From positions 1 through 43,387 of IMG/VR virus record IMGVR_UViG_3300009481_000024: 43,387 nucleotides of DNA, one strand, 5' to 3'. Below the pieces are notes generated by a model. The model was not told where the DNA came from, searched no databases, and saw nothing but the letters and a program-made list of their open reading frames with translations. The position numbers were made by a program, and so were the translations under genes. Origin of the DNA: a virus. Of this stretch, positions 20,757 through 28,877 are shown one piece after another (the stretch's first letter is position 1; every line of letters begins with the position of its first letter).

Positions 20757-22499
20757 ATGGAGATAGTGAACGCTATTGCGATTAAGGACCAAGACAAGTT
20801 CGACAGTCTTGATTTGCCAAACCAAGAAGTTCAGATTGAATACAGAATCACAACACCATTCATCGTGAAGAATGACGAGAAGGGACCGGACGACGATGTA
20901 ATCATTCGCGGTCCTGTCTATGTGGGCGACGAGGATATGCTCGACCGCCACGGAGAACTTGTCGATTACGAAGCCATGATGGCGGCTTGGGAAAAATACT
21001 CAAAGAATCCGGTCATCCTATACAACCATTCGAAAACATACGGCGTCATCGGGAAGATGACCGGCGTAGCGATGGACGACTTCGGTGACTTCGGAACAGT
21101 TCCGGTCGGGACTGCTGAGATAGACGCAGGCGAGAAAGACATTACCAGAAAGATTCGAAAGGGTATGCTCAAGGCTTTTTCTATCGGCTTCATCGCCAAG
21201 GCCGCAGTCAAGGTTTGTGAAGACAAGGATGAGGAATGCTACATTCGATTCACCGAGATAGATTGGGTCGAGACTTCGGTCGTCGATGTTCCAGCATCTC
21301 CGGGTGCGCTCTTCAATGTCGAGAAAACCGTCACACTCGCGGGCGCGATACAACAGGAAACCAAAACCGCTTGTTGCGACAGTTGTTCTGATGAGAAGGA
21401 AAAATCGGTTTGCGATTGCCCAGACGGAGAATGCCAAGACCCAGACAATTGCACTATTGAACTCAATAGTTCAGACTTGACCGTCGGAGGAATTCCAGAA
21501 AAACTTGTGGAGAAGGAAGAAGTTGGTGTGGACATTTTCACAACGGCCGAAGAAGCCGAAGCCCGAGCAGTCGAGTTGGGTTGCGAAGGTTATCACAGTA
21601 TAGAGAATGCAGATGGAGAAACGCTGTTCATGCCATGCACGAGCATGGAAGACTACGAATCAAGCACGGGCGACGACCCGACGCAAGAAGAGTCAGAAAC
21701 CAATTCGGTTAAGAACCCCCTAATTGAGTTGGATGGATTGTCGGAGGCAAAGAACATGGCAGACGAAACACTTACTGAAACAATCGAAGAGACTGTTGAG
21801 GAACCAATCGCTACAGAAATGGCAGTTGAGGTTCCGGAGACAAAGAGCCCCAGCGCAGGCACTACACAAGACATGGAGAAGTTGGCTGAGTTGGAGTCCG
21901 CAGGCGAAGTAGCCGAGGAAGCCCCAGCAGAAGTTGTTGAGGAAGAGGTAAAGCCAGCAAAGGGCAAGAAGGGCAAGAAGTCCGTCGAGCCAGAAGACGA
22001 TGCAGAAGAAGCAGTCGAAGAGACTGAGGAAAAAGCAGTCGAAGAAGAGGCAGTCGAAGAGAAGTCCACACCATCCGGAGTGGACATACTCATGGAAGTA
22101 GTCTCAGTCCTAAAGGACCTCGACAGCAGGGTTGCGAACTTTGAGTCCGCAATCGCAGAAAACGATTCACTACGAAGCGAGATAGAGGAACTATCCGCTA
22201 CTATCACTGAGAGGGACGAGGAAATCGCATCTCTTACTGAGAAGGCAGTTGAGGCTGAGGCCGAGGCTGAGATGGAAGCAGAAGTCAGCAAGAGAGTTGC
22301 TGAGAGACTTGCTTCCGTAGGCGTGGAGGCAGAAGACCTACCCGCACCTTCCAGAAAGTCCGAGACTTCGGACGCTAACCCCCTGCCAACCGAGAGGAAA
22401 GGCACTACACGATTCGACCCGCAACCACACATCAGCCCCGGAATGAACGGGCTGGCAAAGTGGTTAGAGGCTAATATCGCTTCGAAGGGTGGAAACTGA
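20757..22499 (+). CDS. Prohead protease fused to scaffold
   Basis: 580 aa. Residues 1-190 are an S78-type prohead protease: H91 (LYNHS), S142 (FSIGF) and an acidic partner in WVETSVVDVPASP. A Cys-rich insert (residues about 203-225) and a small domain with ELGCEGYHS and MPCTS follow. From residue 334 on there is an acidic, coiled-coil scaffold ending in a basic-aromatic tail. The protease matures capsids by digesting the scaffold. An internal start at 21756 probably makes free scaffold. The major capsid gene follows directly. Confidence 0.9.
   Translation: MEIVNAIAIKDQDKFDSLDLPNQEVQIEYRITTPFIVKNDEKGPDDDVIIRGPVYVGDEDMLDRHGELVDYEAMMAAWEKYSKNPVILYNHSKTYGVIGKMTGVAMDDFGDFGTVPVGTAEIDAGEKDITRKIRKGMLKAFSIGFIAKAAVKVCEDKDEECYIRFTEIDWVETSVVDVPASPGALFNVEKTVTLAGAIQQETKTACCDSCSDEKEKSVCDCPDGECQDPDNCTIELNSSDLTVGGIPEKLVEKEEVGVDIFTTAEEAEARAVELGCEGYHSIENADGETLFMPCTSMEDYESSTGDDPTQEESETNSVKNPLIELDGLSEAKNMADETLTETIEETVEEPIATEMAVEVPETKSPSAGTTQDMEKLAELESAGEVAEEAPAEVVEEEVKPAKGKKGKKSVEPEDDAEEAVEETEEKAVEEEAVEEKSTPSGVDILMEVVSVLKDLDSRVANFESAIAENDSLRSEIEELSATITERDEEIASLTEKAVEAEAEAEMEAEVSKRVAERLASVGVEAEDLPAPSRKSETSDANPLPTERKGTTRFDPQPHISPGMNGLAKWLEANIASKGGN
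21454..21469. repeat. Dispersed palindrome, CTATTGAACTCAATAG
   Basis: Perfect 14-bp arms inside the protease gene, encoding TIELNSS. Confidence 0.9.
21743..21755 (+). promoter_or_regulatory. Internal ribosome binding site for nested scaffold
   Basis: GGAGG at 21743-21747, exactly 8 nt before in-frame ATG 21756. The same GGAGG-8 nt-ATG spacing starts genes at 1357 and 36335. Confidence 0.65.
21756..22499 (+). CDS. Nested scaffold protein (internal start)
   Basis: 247 aa in the same frame as the protease, beginning MADETLTETIEETVEEPIAT. It covers exactly the acidic coiled-coil part and the C-terminal tail, without protease. Lambda C/Nu3 works the same way: many free scaffold copies and few protease fusions. 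The strong internal RBS and the change of composition at this point support it; expression is inferred. Confidence 0.6.
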   Translation: MADETLTETIEETVEEPIATEMAVEVPETKSPSAGTTQDMEKLAELESAGEVAEEAPAEVVEEEVKPAKGKKGKKSVEPEDDAEEAVEETEEKAVEEEAVEEKSTPSGVDILMEVVSVLKDLDSRVANFESAIAENDSLRSEIEELSATITERDEEIASLTEKAVEAEAEAEMEAEVSKRVAERLASVGVEAEDLPAPSRKSETSDANPLPTERKGTTRFDPQPHISPGMNGLAKWLEANIASKGGN

Positions 22500-22516
22500 A
22501 AAAAAGGTGAAATAAA

Positions 22517-23578
22517 ATGACTGATGAAACAATTGAGTTTAATGATGTAGTCGAGAGAGTGAAAGCGGCACTCGCAGGTGCGGCTTCTTCCACCGGCGCA
22601 ACAATGCTCCCAACCGAAACCGCTGACGAAATAATTGAAATTGTGTATGAGAGGAACTTCATGCGCTCGCTATTCCCTGCCATGCCAATGAGCAGAAGGA
22701 TAGTGAAGGTCCCAAAACTAACAGGGTCCATTTCTTTCCACCAGCAGACCCTTGCTATGACCGAGGCTGGAACCGCATCTGACGAGTCCAGACAGGCTAC
22801 CAGCGAGATGACGCTTGAGTTGAAGACAATGATTGCGAATGTCCCAATCGGAAACTACCTAATCGCTTATGGCGTTGAGGGACTTCTGACTGTGCTTCGT
22901 GACGATATTGCTTCCAGACTCGCCTACAACGAGGAATCGCTTTTCCTTAATGGCGACACTGAAACAGGTGGCACATACGCTAACAACATCAACGGTGCAT
23001 ACCACGCATCAACGAATGTGACCGGCGTGGACGCGAACGACAACGACTACCTACTACTGTTCGACGGACTAAGGAAGTCCGCTTCAACAGCAGTCTCGGT
23101 GTCTGGTGCTTTCGCTCTATCCCACCTAAGAGAAGCAATCAACAAACTCGGTGTCCACGCGGACAACCGTGCTGACCTTGCTCTTATCGTTCCAAGAAAC
23201 CTTGAGGTTCAACTACTCGGTATGACTGAGTTGCAAACTGTGGACAAGTATGGTGCTGGCGCAACAATCCTTAACGGAGAGTTGGGACGCATTTACGGAA
23301 TCCGTGTCTTCGCAACCGGCGCTATCGCTACCAACCTAAATTGGACAGGCGACTACGAAACAGGCACAGGAACCGTCCAGAACAAGACGGTCGCTATGCT
23401 CTTGAATGTCCGCTCTCCGCTAATCGGAAACCCAACTGTTGCTGACCGAAGATTCAGCATAGGGTTCCACGATGAGCCTCAGAAGGACAGGTTCCTATTA
23501 GTTCCAAAGCAAGATGTTGCCTTCGGAGTTCGCTACGCTGACGCGGTATGCAAACTACACGGCATCAACACGATTTGA
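22517..23578 (+). CDS. Major capsid protein, HK97 fold
   Basis: 353 aa. The layout is that of HK97-type capsid proteins: helical N-arm (EFNDVVERVKAAL), E-loop region (VKVPKLTGSISFHQQTLAMTEAG), spine and P-domain with RDDIASRLAYNEESLFLNGD, then LIVPRNLEVQLLG and a C-terminal strand set (RRFSIGFHDEPQKDRFLLVPKQDVAF split over the last 60 residues). There is no long delta domain, consistent with a separate scaffold. It follows the protease-scaffold gene by 17 nt with AAGGTG upstream. Expected to be the most abundant virion protein. Confidence 0.92.
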   Translation: MTDETIEFNDVVERVKAALAGAASSTGATMLPTETADEIIEIVYERNFMRSLFPAMPMSRRIVKVPKLTGSISFHQQTLAMTEAGTASDESRQATSEMTLELKTMIANVPIGNYLIAYGVEGLLTVLRDDIASRLAYNEESLFLNGDTETGGTYANNINGAYHASTNVTGVDANDNDYLLLFDGLRKSASTAVSVSGAFALSHLREAINKLGVHADNRADLALIVPRNLEVQLLGMTELQTVDKYGAGATILNGELGRIYGIRVFATGAIATNLNWTGDYETGTGTVQNKTVAMLLNVRSPLIGNPTVADRRFSIGFHDEPQKDRFLLVPKQDVAFGVRYADAVCKLHGINTI

Positions 23579-23633
23579 GACTGTTGAAACGCCTTGACGG
23601 GTAATCCCGACTGCTCTTAGCGGAGCGGTTCGG

Positions 23634-23663
23634 TGATAAACCGGTAAGGAGTGAGTGAACACT
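23634..23663 (+). promoter_or_regulatory. TATA-like element before the connector gene
   Basis: TGATAAACC starts 30 nt before ATG 23664; an AAGGAG lies in the leader. Confidence 0.4.
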
Positions 23664-24344
23664 ATGCCTTCCAGCGGCTACTCAATGGGACCCCTAATCA
23701 TAGGGGATGAAGCAGGCACGGCGATAGATTATTGCACGCTTGCTGATGTTGAATTGTATGCTGGGGTGAACTTCTCCGACGGTATAGGACCCACTGATTC
23801 TCAGATAGCCACGATGATTTCGAACTACAGTCGAATGATTGACGCCTATCTCGGAGTTCAGCAGGCTTCGACTGTATCAGTCGAGGAATGGTTCGATACG
23901 AAATACTTCGGAGAACACATAGTTCTCGGCCTTCGACCGGTTCAATCCATAACCAGCATTCTTGAGGTCAAGGGAGATGGGACTACAATCACACTCGTTC
24001 AAGGGAGAAACCGGAATGACGAAGATTATTGGCTCCAAAACTCCGACGCTGGCATCGTTCGATTCGGTGCTGAGTGGGGAGAGACACTGAACAACCGACT
24101 CAAAGTCACTTATGTCGCTGGCAACACTACAGTTCCGGCGATGGTAAAGCAGGCAGTCATTCTGATGTGCGTCCGTGCGGCAAGCCGGTCAGCGCTCAAC
24201 GACGAAAATTGTCTCGACCGAATCGCCGCCATGTGGGAGCGTCTGGAAATCGGTGCGCAAAAAGAACTTGATTGGGTAATGTCTGAATTGAAGCCGCAGA
24301 AACTTGTCGGCGTCGCAACATTTGGATTGAAGGGCGCGTATTGA
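23664..24344 (+). CDS. Head-tail connector protein (gp6-like)
   Basis: 226 aa from ATG 23664 (GTG 23655 is possible). DYCTLADVELYAGVNFSDG and IATMISNYSRMIDAYLGV form the helical start typical of phage connector adaptors, and LKVTYVAGNTTVPAMVKQAV is their usual C-terminal helix opening. It should form a ring under the portal. The stop codon lies inside a palindrome copy. Confidence 0.82.
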   Translation: MPSSGYSMGPLIIGDEAGTAIDYCTLADVELYAGVNFSDGIGPTDSQIATMISNYSRMIDAYLGVQQASTVSVEEWFDTKYFGEHIVLGLRPVQSITSILEVKGDGTTITLVQGRNRNDEDYWLQNSDAGIVRFGAEWGETLNNRLKVTYVAGNTTVPAMVKQAVILMCVRAASRSALNDENCLDRIAAMWERLEIGAQKELDWVMSELKPQKLVGVATFGLKGAY

Positions 24345-24353
24345 GGTCAATAG
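24338..24353. repeat. Dispersed palindrome, GTATTGAGGTCAATAG
   Basis: One arm mismatch; spans the connector stop codon, just before the next ATG. Confidence 0.8.
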
Positions 24354-24354
24354 G

Positions 24355-24876
24355 ATGGCCATAACTGATTCTGGGGTTCCAACAAATTCTCCACATCATG
24401 TAATCAAGCAATTGATTCAGAATAATTTGGTCGCGCCACCCGCTTCGGGATGGACGCCTGTCGTGAACAACGATTGGTTCGAATACAAAAAAGCGAAGAC
24501 ATACCAAATCGCAATCGCTCCACTTTATTCTGAGACAGAAGCGATAGTCCTCACCGGTGGACTGAGTTCCGCTCGTCCATCTATCTCAACAGCCTACTAT
24601 CACATCGCCTTGATGCACGAAGACCGTGAATCGGCTCATGCTCTATTTCGGAATCTTATGGCTTTGCTTAATAAAGAAAACCTCACATCTCCGCAGAATA
24701 ATGGTCAATATACCGGGGTAGGAGGGTCAGATTACCATTTCTTGAGAGTAGTCAAGTCGAATGAAGGCCAAATGATTGTTTTAGAGGCTCCCGACTGTGG
24801 ACCCGGTGGCGATAGCGGCGATAAATGCGTAGGGTATCAGTATTCAGTGTCGGTTATGATTCGCTGGAATGAATGA
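24355..24876 (+). CDS. Tail terminator-like protein
   Basis: 173 aa. Alternating strands and a helix with EDRESAHALFRNLMALLNKE, then a loop and a final strand GYQYSVSVMIRWNE, recall tail terminator folds, and the gene sits between the connector and tail tube genes where terminators occur. Sequence identity to a known family is not visible, so the call rests on pattern and position. Confidence 0.5.
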   Translation: MAITDSGVPTNSPHHVIKQLIQNNLVAPPASGWTPVVNNDWFEYKKAKTYQIAIAPLYSETEAIVLTGGLSSARPSISTAYYHIALMHEDRESAHALFRNLMALLNKENLTSPQNNGQYTGVGGSDYHFLRVVKSNEGQMIVLEAPDCGPGGDSGDKCVGYQYSVSVMIRWNE

Positions 24877-24887
24877 TGACCAAGACG

Positions 24888-24918
24888 GTTAAAAGCCGCA
24901 AGCGCAACCGAATACTCA
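24888..24918 (+). promoter_or_regulatory. TATA-like promoter of the SAP-DUF4214 gene
   Basis: GTTAAAAG starts about 30 nt before ATG 24919. Confidence 0.45.
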
Positions 24919-25305
24919 ATGGCTCTCGCAGATTTGAAGAAGCATGAACTCGTTGCCGTGTGCATGGAGTGGGGTTTAGACGCCACCGGGACTAAGGCTG
25001 AGATGGTTGCACTCATCGAAGCAGATGACCGAGAAATCGCCAGCGATTACAAACCAGCCGAGGTTCATGTGGATTTGGAACTTACCAAGGAAGTTATTCC
25101 CGACCCAGACATGAGCGGATTCGACATGGAGATGGAGGGAGATGATGCGTTCATCAATGCACTTTACCTTCATGTTCTCAAGAGGGAACCAGCGATGGGT
25201 GAACTGACTCATTACAGACTCATGCTTTCTGGCATCCTAACTCGTGACCGAGTTCTCCGAGATTTGGTTCGCTCAGAAGAATACAGACTCGCCAACTGCG
25301 CTTGA
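24919..25305 (+). CDS. SAP domain fused to DUF4214-like domain
   Basis: 128 aa. Residues 3-35 are a SAP motif (KKHELVAVCMEWGLDATGTK) like the one at 16017. Residues about 72-126 (DAFINALYLHVLKREPAMGE, RDRVLRDLVRSEEYR) match the DUF4214 pattern found in surface and S-layer-associated proteins. The pair is unusual. It lies between head and tail genes; it may be a virion component that touches DNA or glycans. Confidence 0.75.
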   Translation: MALADLKKHELVAVCMEWGLDATGTKAEMVALIEADDREIASDYKPAEVHVDLELTKEVIPDPDMSGFDMEMEGDDAFINALYLHVLKREPAMGELTHYRLMLSGILTRDRVLRDLVRSEEYRLANCA

Positions 25306-25312
25306 ATAGGTT

Positions 25313-25395
25313 CGAGAGAAGAGGCCCGCGGTCCGCATCCCCGGGCGAAATCATCTATCCCTTTCAACGGAGTTATGCCTCTTCCCTCTTTGTGT
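25313..25395 (-). ncRNA. Candidate structured noncoding RNA B
   Basis: About 85 nt on the minus strand starting near 25395. Its ends pair in a 12-bp stem, GAGGGAAGAGGC (25388-25377) with GCCTCTTCTCTC (25325-25314); the one non-Watson-Crick pair is G-U on the minus strand but would be C-A on the plus strand, which favours minus-strand RNA. Inside, GCGGACCGC and GCCCG/CGGGC can pair. The promoter is of the strong class with ACTCGCTTAGAAC at the start. No ORF starts there. Confidence 0.55.
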
Positions 25396-25425
25396 TCTAA
25401 GCGAGTGACCCTTTCTTTATTAATG
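25396..25425 (-). promoter_or_regulatory. Strong-class promoter of RNA B
   Basis: Minus strand reads TCTCAATGAAACGAAACATTAATAAAG, then ACTCGCTTAGAAC. Nearly the same upstream sequence (TCTCAATGAATCGAAACATT) is on the plus strand at the window end. Confidence 0.65.
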
Positions 25426-25450
25426 TTTCGTTTCATTGAGAGAACCGATA

Positions 25451-25480
25451 TATTAATAAGGGGGAGGTCCCTCGATTAAA
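25451..25480 (+). promoter_or_regulatory. Plus-strand promoter, start-stop transcript
   Basis: TATTAATAAGG starts 30 nt before ATG 25481, which is followed directly by TAG. CCCTCGATTAAA resembles the start-site motif. A leaderless transcript here would be noncoding. Confidence 0.45.
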
Positions 25481-25544
25481 ATGTAGGGCGACCCCCCGCT
25501 GAAAGACACGCCCCGCCACTTACTCCCAACTCCAACCAATTCAC

Positions 25545-25574
25545 TCATAAACCTCAAACGACGACGGTTGGGTA
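25545..25574 (+). promoter_or_regulatory. TATA-like promoter of the tail tube gene
   Basis: TCATAAACC starts 30 nt before ATG 25575. Confidence 0.55.
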
Positions 25575-25967
25575 ATGGCAGTCCACGCATTCACAGGCGT
25601 CACCGGTAAGGTCACAGTCAGCGGCTCTCTCGTGGGCTTCGTATCTGGCGATTTCACAGTGGCAAGAGCAACAGGAAAATACACGGTCCTTGGGTCCAAT
25701 GTCCCAACGGCAAACACTCGTGGACTACAATCAGTCAGCGGTTCCTTGACGAAGGCTTGGGGAATTGACGATGACGAACTTTGGGATTGGTTCTATGGCA
25801 ACACCGAACTCGCAATCGTGTTTGACGCAGATGCGGCAGGCACACACTCATACTCAGTAGCCGGTGCGGTAATAACCGACTTGGCAATCGAAGGTTTAGA
25901 AGCCGGAGCAGAAGGAGCGCTTCTTGTGAACGCTTCTTTCGAAGGGCTTTCAATAACCCGGGACTGA
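25575..25967 (+). CDS. Major tail tube protein
   Basis: 130 aa, beta-sandwich pattern (GKVTVSGSLVGFVSGDFTVA, VAGAVITDLAIEGLEAGAEG, LLVNASFEGLSITRD) typical of siphovirus tube proteins, which stack as hexamers around the tape measure. Followed by the tail chaperone pair and the tape measure gene, the usual order. Leaderless with its own promoter, as expected for an abundant protein. Confidence 0.8.
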   Translation: MAVHAFTGVTGKVTVSGSLVGFVSGDFTVARATGKYTVLGSNVPTANTRGLQSVSGSLTKAWGIDDDELWDWFYGNTELAIVFDADAAGTHSYSVAGAVITDLAIEGLEAGAEGALLVNASFEGLSITRD

Positions 25968-25981
25968 TTGAGGGATGAAAA

Positions 25982-26320
25982 ATGAGTGAATGGTTAGATT
26001 CTGCTATTGAGAAGGCTTCGAACCCCATAACAGTGAATGTGTCCGGATGCAAAATTGGCGTCGATGAACTCGATGTTATTCCACTCTCCGCCGCTGAGTT
26101 CCAAGTAATCAAGCAACTTCCAGAAATCAAGAAGTTGCCTATTGGTGAGAGACAAGAAATGCTGGGACTGCGAATCATTTTCGAAATGATGAGTAAGTGT
26201 GACTCAACTCTCACATGGGGCAAATTTCAGAAATTACCACTCAATACCTTAGCACTGTTAGCAAGCACAGTCACCGACGCCGTTGGTTCAGCGACCGGCG
26301 GTGGTGCTATGGGAAACTGA
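25982..26320 (+). CDS. Tail assembly chaperone, short form (gpG-like)
   Basis: 112 aa, helical, acidic N-terminal half. It lies between tube and tape measure genes. Near its end the codons ATG GGA AAC TGA hold the slippery heptamer G GGA AAC, so part of the ribosomes should shift to the -1 frame and make the long form. The chaperone coats the tape measure protein during tail assembly and is not in the virion. Confidence 0.8.
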   Translation: MSEWLDSAIEKASNPITVNVSGCKIGVDELDVIPLSAAEFQVIKQLPEIKKLPIGERQEMLGLRIIFEMMSKCDSTLTWGKFQKLPLNTLALLASTVTDAVGSATGGGAMGN

Positions 26321-26535
26321 TTGAAGACGCCAAGTCCGATAATAGTCAATTCCTATTGCAGATTTTTCAAGACCACGGGATTACTCCCGATGAGTGGCGG
26401 AATATGGACCCACGCGACACGCTTTGGCTCATAACCGCCAATAGTGAGAAAAACCGTCGTGCGAATGAACTTAATCGTAAGCAACGGCAGTTAGGCAAAG
26501 CGAAGCAGAATTTGAAGCGAGGAAAACGGAGATAG
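25982..26535 (+). CDS. Tail assembly chaperone, frameshifted long form (gpGT-like)
   Basis: About 184 aa made by a -1 shift at 26311-26317. After the shift the reading continues LIEDAKSDNSQFLLQIFQDH, then DEWRNMDPRDTLWLI and a basic tail KQRQLGKAKQNLKRGKRR. The downstream frame has no good start of its own. The G and GT forms in a set ratio are standard in siphoviruses (lambda uses G GGA AAG); this conserved trick supports the gene calls on both sides. Confidence 0.8.
26311..26317 (+). promoter_or_regulatory. -1 ribosomal frameshift site GGGAAAC
   Basis: The heptamer is in phase as G GGA AAC, one codon before the zero-frame TGA at 26318. Confidence 0.82.
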
Positions 26536-26543
26536 TGAGTTAA

Positions 26544-28877
26544 ATGGCTGATACAGAAATGATTGCCAAGGTCGGCGCTGATGCTTCCGGCTTCACCAGC
26601 GGGATGAAGGCCGCGGCCGGTTCCACCGCCATTCTCGGCACAGCCGTCACAGCGCTGGCTGGTGTTTTCGCCGGGCTTGCAGTCGTTCTGACCGGTGTGT
26701 TCATTGGCGGATTCTTCAAGATGATAGGGTTCGTCAAAGCGGCGACATTCACCTATGTTGATTTCGAGAACCAACTATACCGAACTTCGGCTACGATGGG
26801 GAACTTCATCGGCGATACCGAAGAATCTGCCGCCGCATTCCAAGAAGTGACCGGCACTATCGGAAAAGAGATTCGAGATGTAGCCGCCGCATCGAGGTTC
26901 ACAGCGACAGAAGTCGGTGAGATGGCTGAGGTTCTGGCGCTTGCTGGTCTTTCGTTCGACCAAATGTCGAGGGATGGAGAAGGAGCGCTGGAAGCGATGG
27001 TGGACTTCGCTGTCGTAGCCGGTGTGGGAGTCGAGCAGGCCGCTGGTATCGGTGTGGCTTCTGTATCTCAGTTCGGTCGAGAGATGGCGGACTTGAAAGA
27101 AATCACATCGGTTCTCACCAACACCTTCACGAGTTCGTTCGTGAATGTCCAACAACTCGGCGACGCTATGAGATTCTTCGGACCAACTGCCGCGGCGGCT
27201 GGCGTTAGTATCGAAGAAGCGGCGGCGGCGATCGGTGCTATGGGTAATGCAGGTATTCAAGGAAGCATGGCTGGAACCGGATTGCGACAGGCAATCAACA
27301 AGATGATAGCGCCAACAGACGATGCTCGGAGAAGCATGAATCGTCTTGGTCTGGAATTAGCAGTTCTAAGTCCAGCAGGGCAGGCCGCTAAAACCGGACT
27401 TGATAACACGATAATTACAATCGAAGGTCTGGAAGCCCAACTTTCCGGAGCCAATATGGAATTGAAATCACTCAACGCCGAACTTAATCAGTTGGGTATG
27501 GAGCAAGAGAAGAACAACATCTCGATAATGAAAATCAAAGCCCGCGCTGAAAGGCAGGGTCGGGACCTCACCAAGTCTGAACTCGCTCAGATTGATAGAT
27601 TGCAAATGGCGAACAAAGACCTCAACCTCCAACAACGCGAAGGTGCGTTTGAGGCCAAAGTCCAAGAGCAGGCGCAGGCAAAACTTGTCGAACAGTTGGA
27701 GACTGAGGAAGCCGCCTATAGCAATTTGAAATCAACCGTCGAGAATCAGACGACCGGAGTAATTTCGCTTGTGGACATTATCACTCAACTGAACGAAAAG
27801 GGAGCGACGACTGCCGAGATATTAGAGATGTTCGGGGTTCGTGGTGGTGGTGCGATTCTGGCTTTGAAGGGACAGTCTGAGGCATTTAGGGAACTCGCAC
27901 AGGCAAACGACGATGTTGCCGAGGCGGCTCAAGGTGGAGTCTTTATGACCGAACAATTCGTTGGGACTCTTGAGGGAACGGCTCAGTATGCGATAGACGA
28001 AACGAAATCGAAAATGGAAGAGTTGAACCTTGTCGCGGGTGAGCCATTCGCTCAACTAATCAAGCAAGAAGATGGAATAATGCAAACATTCCAGACAGCC
28101 ATCACGAAGGCGACTGAGAATGCTGATGTGTTTCAAGACATGGCAGATTCGGTCGAAGAAGAATGGCTTCCAGCGCTACGAGAATTCCTCAAGCCCGAGA
28201 ATGTGGAGACATTCATGTCCGCACTACAGGCATTGATTCCGGTCATCGAAGCAATCGGGGTAATCCTAAAATTCATCGCCGACACAATCACATGGATTCT
28301 CGAAAAGGGACAAGCATTGGCAGATTTCTTGGGCCTCTCCGAAGGTGGAGAAGGCTTCATGGATGGGACAGGCGACAGGGATGGTCGATTGATAGGAGGC
28401 GAAGGTCAGTCACGAGCCGATTCAGCGAAAGACATTGGGAAGTTTGGGATGGCCGGAGCGGCAATCGGCTCCGTTATTCCCGGCGTCGGGACCATGATTG
28501 GTGGAGGCGTCGGACTTGGAGTCGGACTTGGAGTCGAAATCGGAGAAGCATTTGTAGGTCACATGGAAGATTCAGACTTTTTCAATCAAACAACCATCAC
28601 TCCGGCGATGGGAACTGCGATGGCAGAAGGCGGCATAGTCACATCTCCGACCTTGGCTCTCATTGGAGAGGCTGGCGCAGAAGCAGTAATTCCGCTTGAC
28701 CGGGCTTTCGGACCCGGTGGAGGTATGGGTTCAACCGTCATTAACCTCACATTGGACAACATTAGCATAGGTAGTGGGAACGCTGTGACGGCTATGGAAG
28801 TGAGAAATATAGTTGAGAGTCAATTACCGAACATTATCCGAGAGAGCCTAACTCGTGGAGCGAGGGGAGTAATATGA
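26544..28877 (+). CDS. Tail tape measure protein
   Basis: 777 aa. N-terminal hydrophobic segment (about 28-65), a TMP core with FENQLYRTSATMGN, AAASRFTATEVGEMAEVLAL and AGTGLRQAINKM, a coiled coil near 290-400, a Gly-rich hydrophobic stretch near 630-665 and EGGIVTSPTLALIGEAGAEA with PLDRAFGPGG, the usual end of TIGR01760-type tape measures. Length sets tail length; at roughly 0.15 nm per residue it predicts about 115 nm, a long siphovirus tail. Overlaps the next ATG. Confidence 0.93.
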   Translation: MADTEMIAKVGADASGFTSGMKAAAGSTAILGTAVTALAGVFAGLAVVLTGVFIGGFFKMIGFVKAATFTYVDFENQLYRTSATMGNFIGDTEESAAAFQEVTGTIGKEIRDVAAASRFTATEVGEMAEVLALAGLSFDQMSRDGEGALEAMVDFAVVAGVGVEQAAGIGVASVSQFGREMADLKEITSVLTNTFTSSFVNVQQLGDAMRFFGPTAAAAGVSIEEAAAAIGAMGNAGIQGSMAGTGLRQAINKMIAPTDDARRSMNRLGLELAVLSPAGQAAKTGLDNTIITIEGLEAQLSGANMELKSLNAELNQLGMEQEKNNISIMKIKARAERQGRDLTKSELAQIDRLQMANKDLNLQQREGAFEAKVQEQAQAKLVEQLETEEAAYSNLKSTVENQTTGVISLVDIITQLNEKGATTAEILEMFGVRGGGAILALKGQSEAFRELAQANDDVAEAAQGGVFMTEQFVGTLEGTAQYAIDETKSKMEELNLVAGEPFAQLIKQEDGIMQTFQTAITKATENADVFQDMADSVEEEWLPALREFLKPENVETFMSALQALIPVIEAIGVILKFIADTITWILEKGQALADFLGLSEGGEGFMDGTGDRDGRLIGGEGQSRADSAKDIGKFGMAGAAIGSVIPGVGTMIGGGVGLGVGLGVEIGEAFVGHMEDSDFFNQTTITPAMGTAMAEGGIVTSPTLALIGEAGAEAVIPLDRAFGPGGGMGSTVINLTLDNISIGSGNAVTAMEVRNIVESQLPNIIRESLTRGARGVI

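Larger units (their letters stand above)
25306..25574. other. Intergenic region with divergent promoters and RNA B
   Basis: No gene. Contains RNA B on the minus strand, back-to-back promoters near 25415-25461, a short plus transcript site at 25481 where ATG is followed at once by TAG, and the promoter of the tail tube gene. Confidence 0.55.

Noticed and set aside
21653-22432. 259-aa minus-strand open frame opposite the scaffold
   Set aside because: It is almost all Ser, Thr, Ala and Val, the expected shadow of acidic Glu-rich codons on the other strand, with no promoter or RBS.
24873-24947. 24-aa basic frame MMTKTVKSRKRNRILNG
   Set aside because: Overlaps the next gene and its TATA-like element; no independent support.
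25309-25325. tRNA-like GGTTCGA near 25310 and GGGTTCGAAG near 34957
   Set aside because: No acceptor or anticodon stems of tRNA geometry around them; no tRNA gene could be built anywhere in the window.
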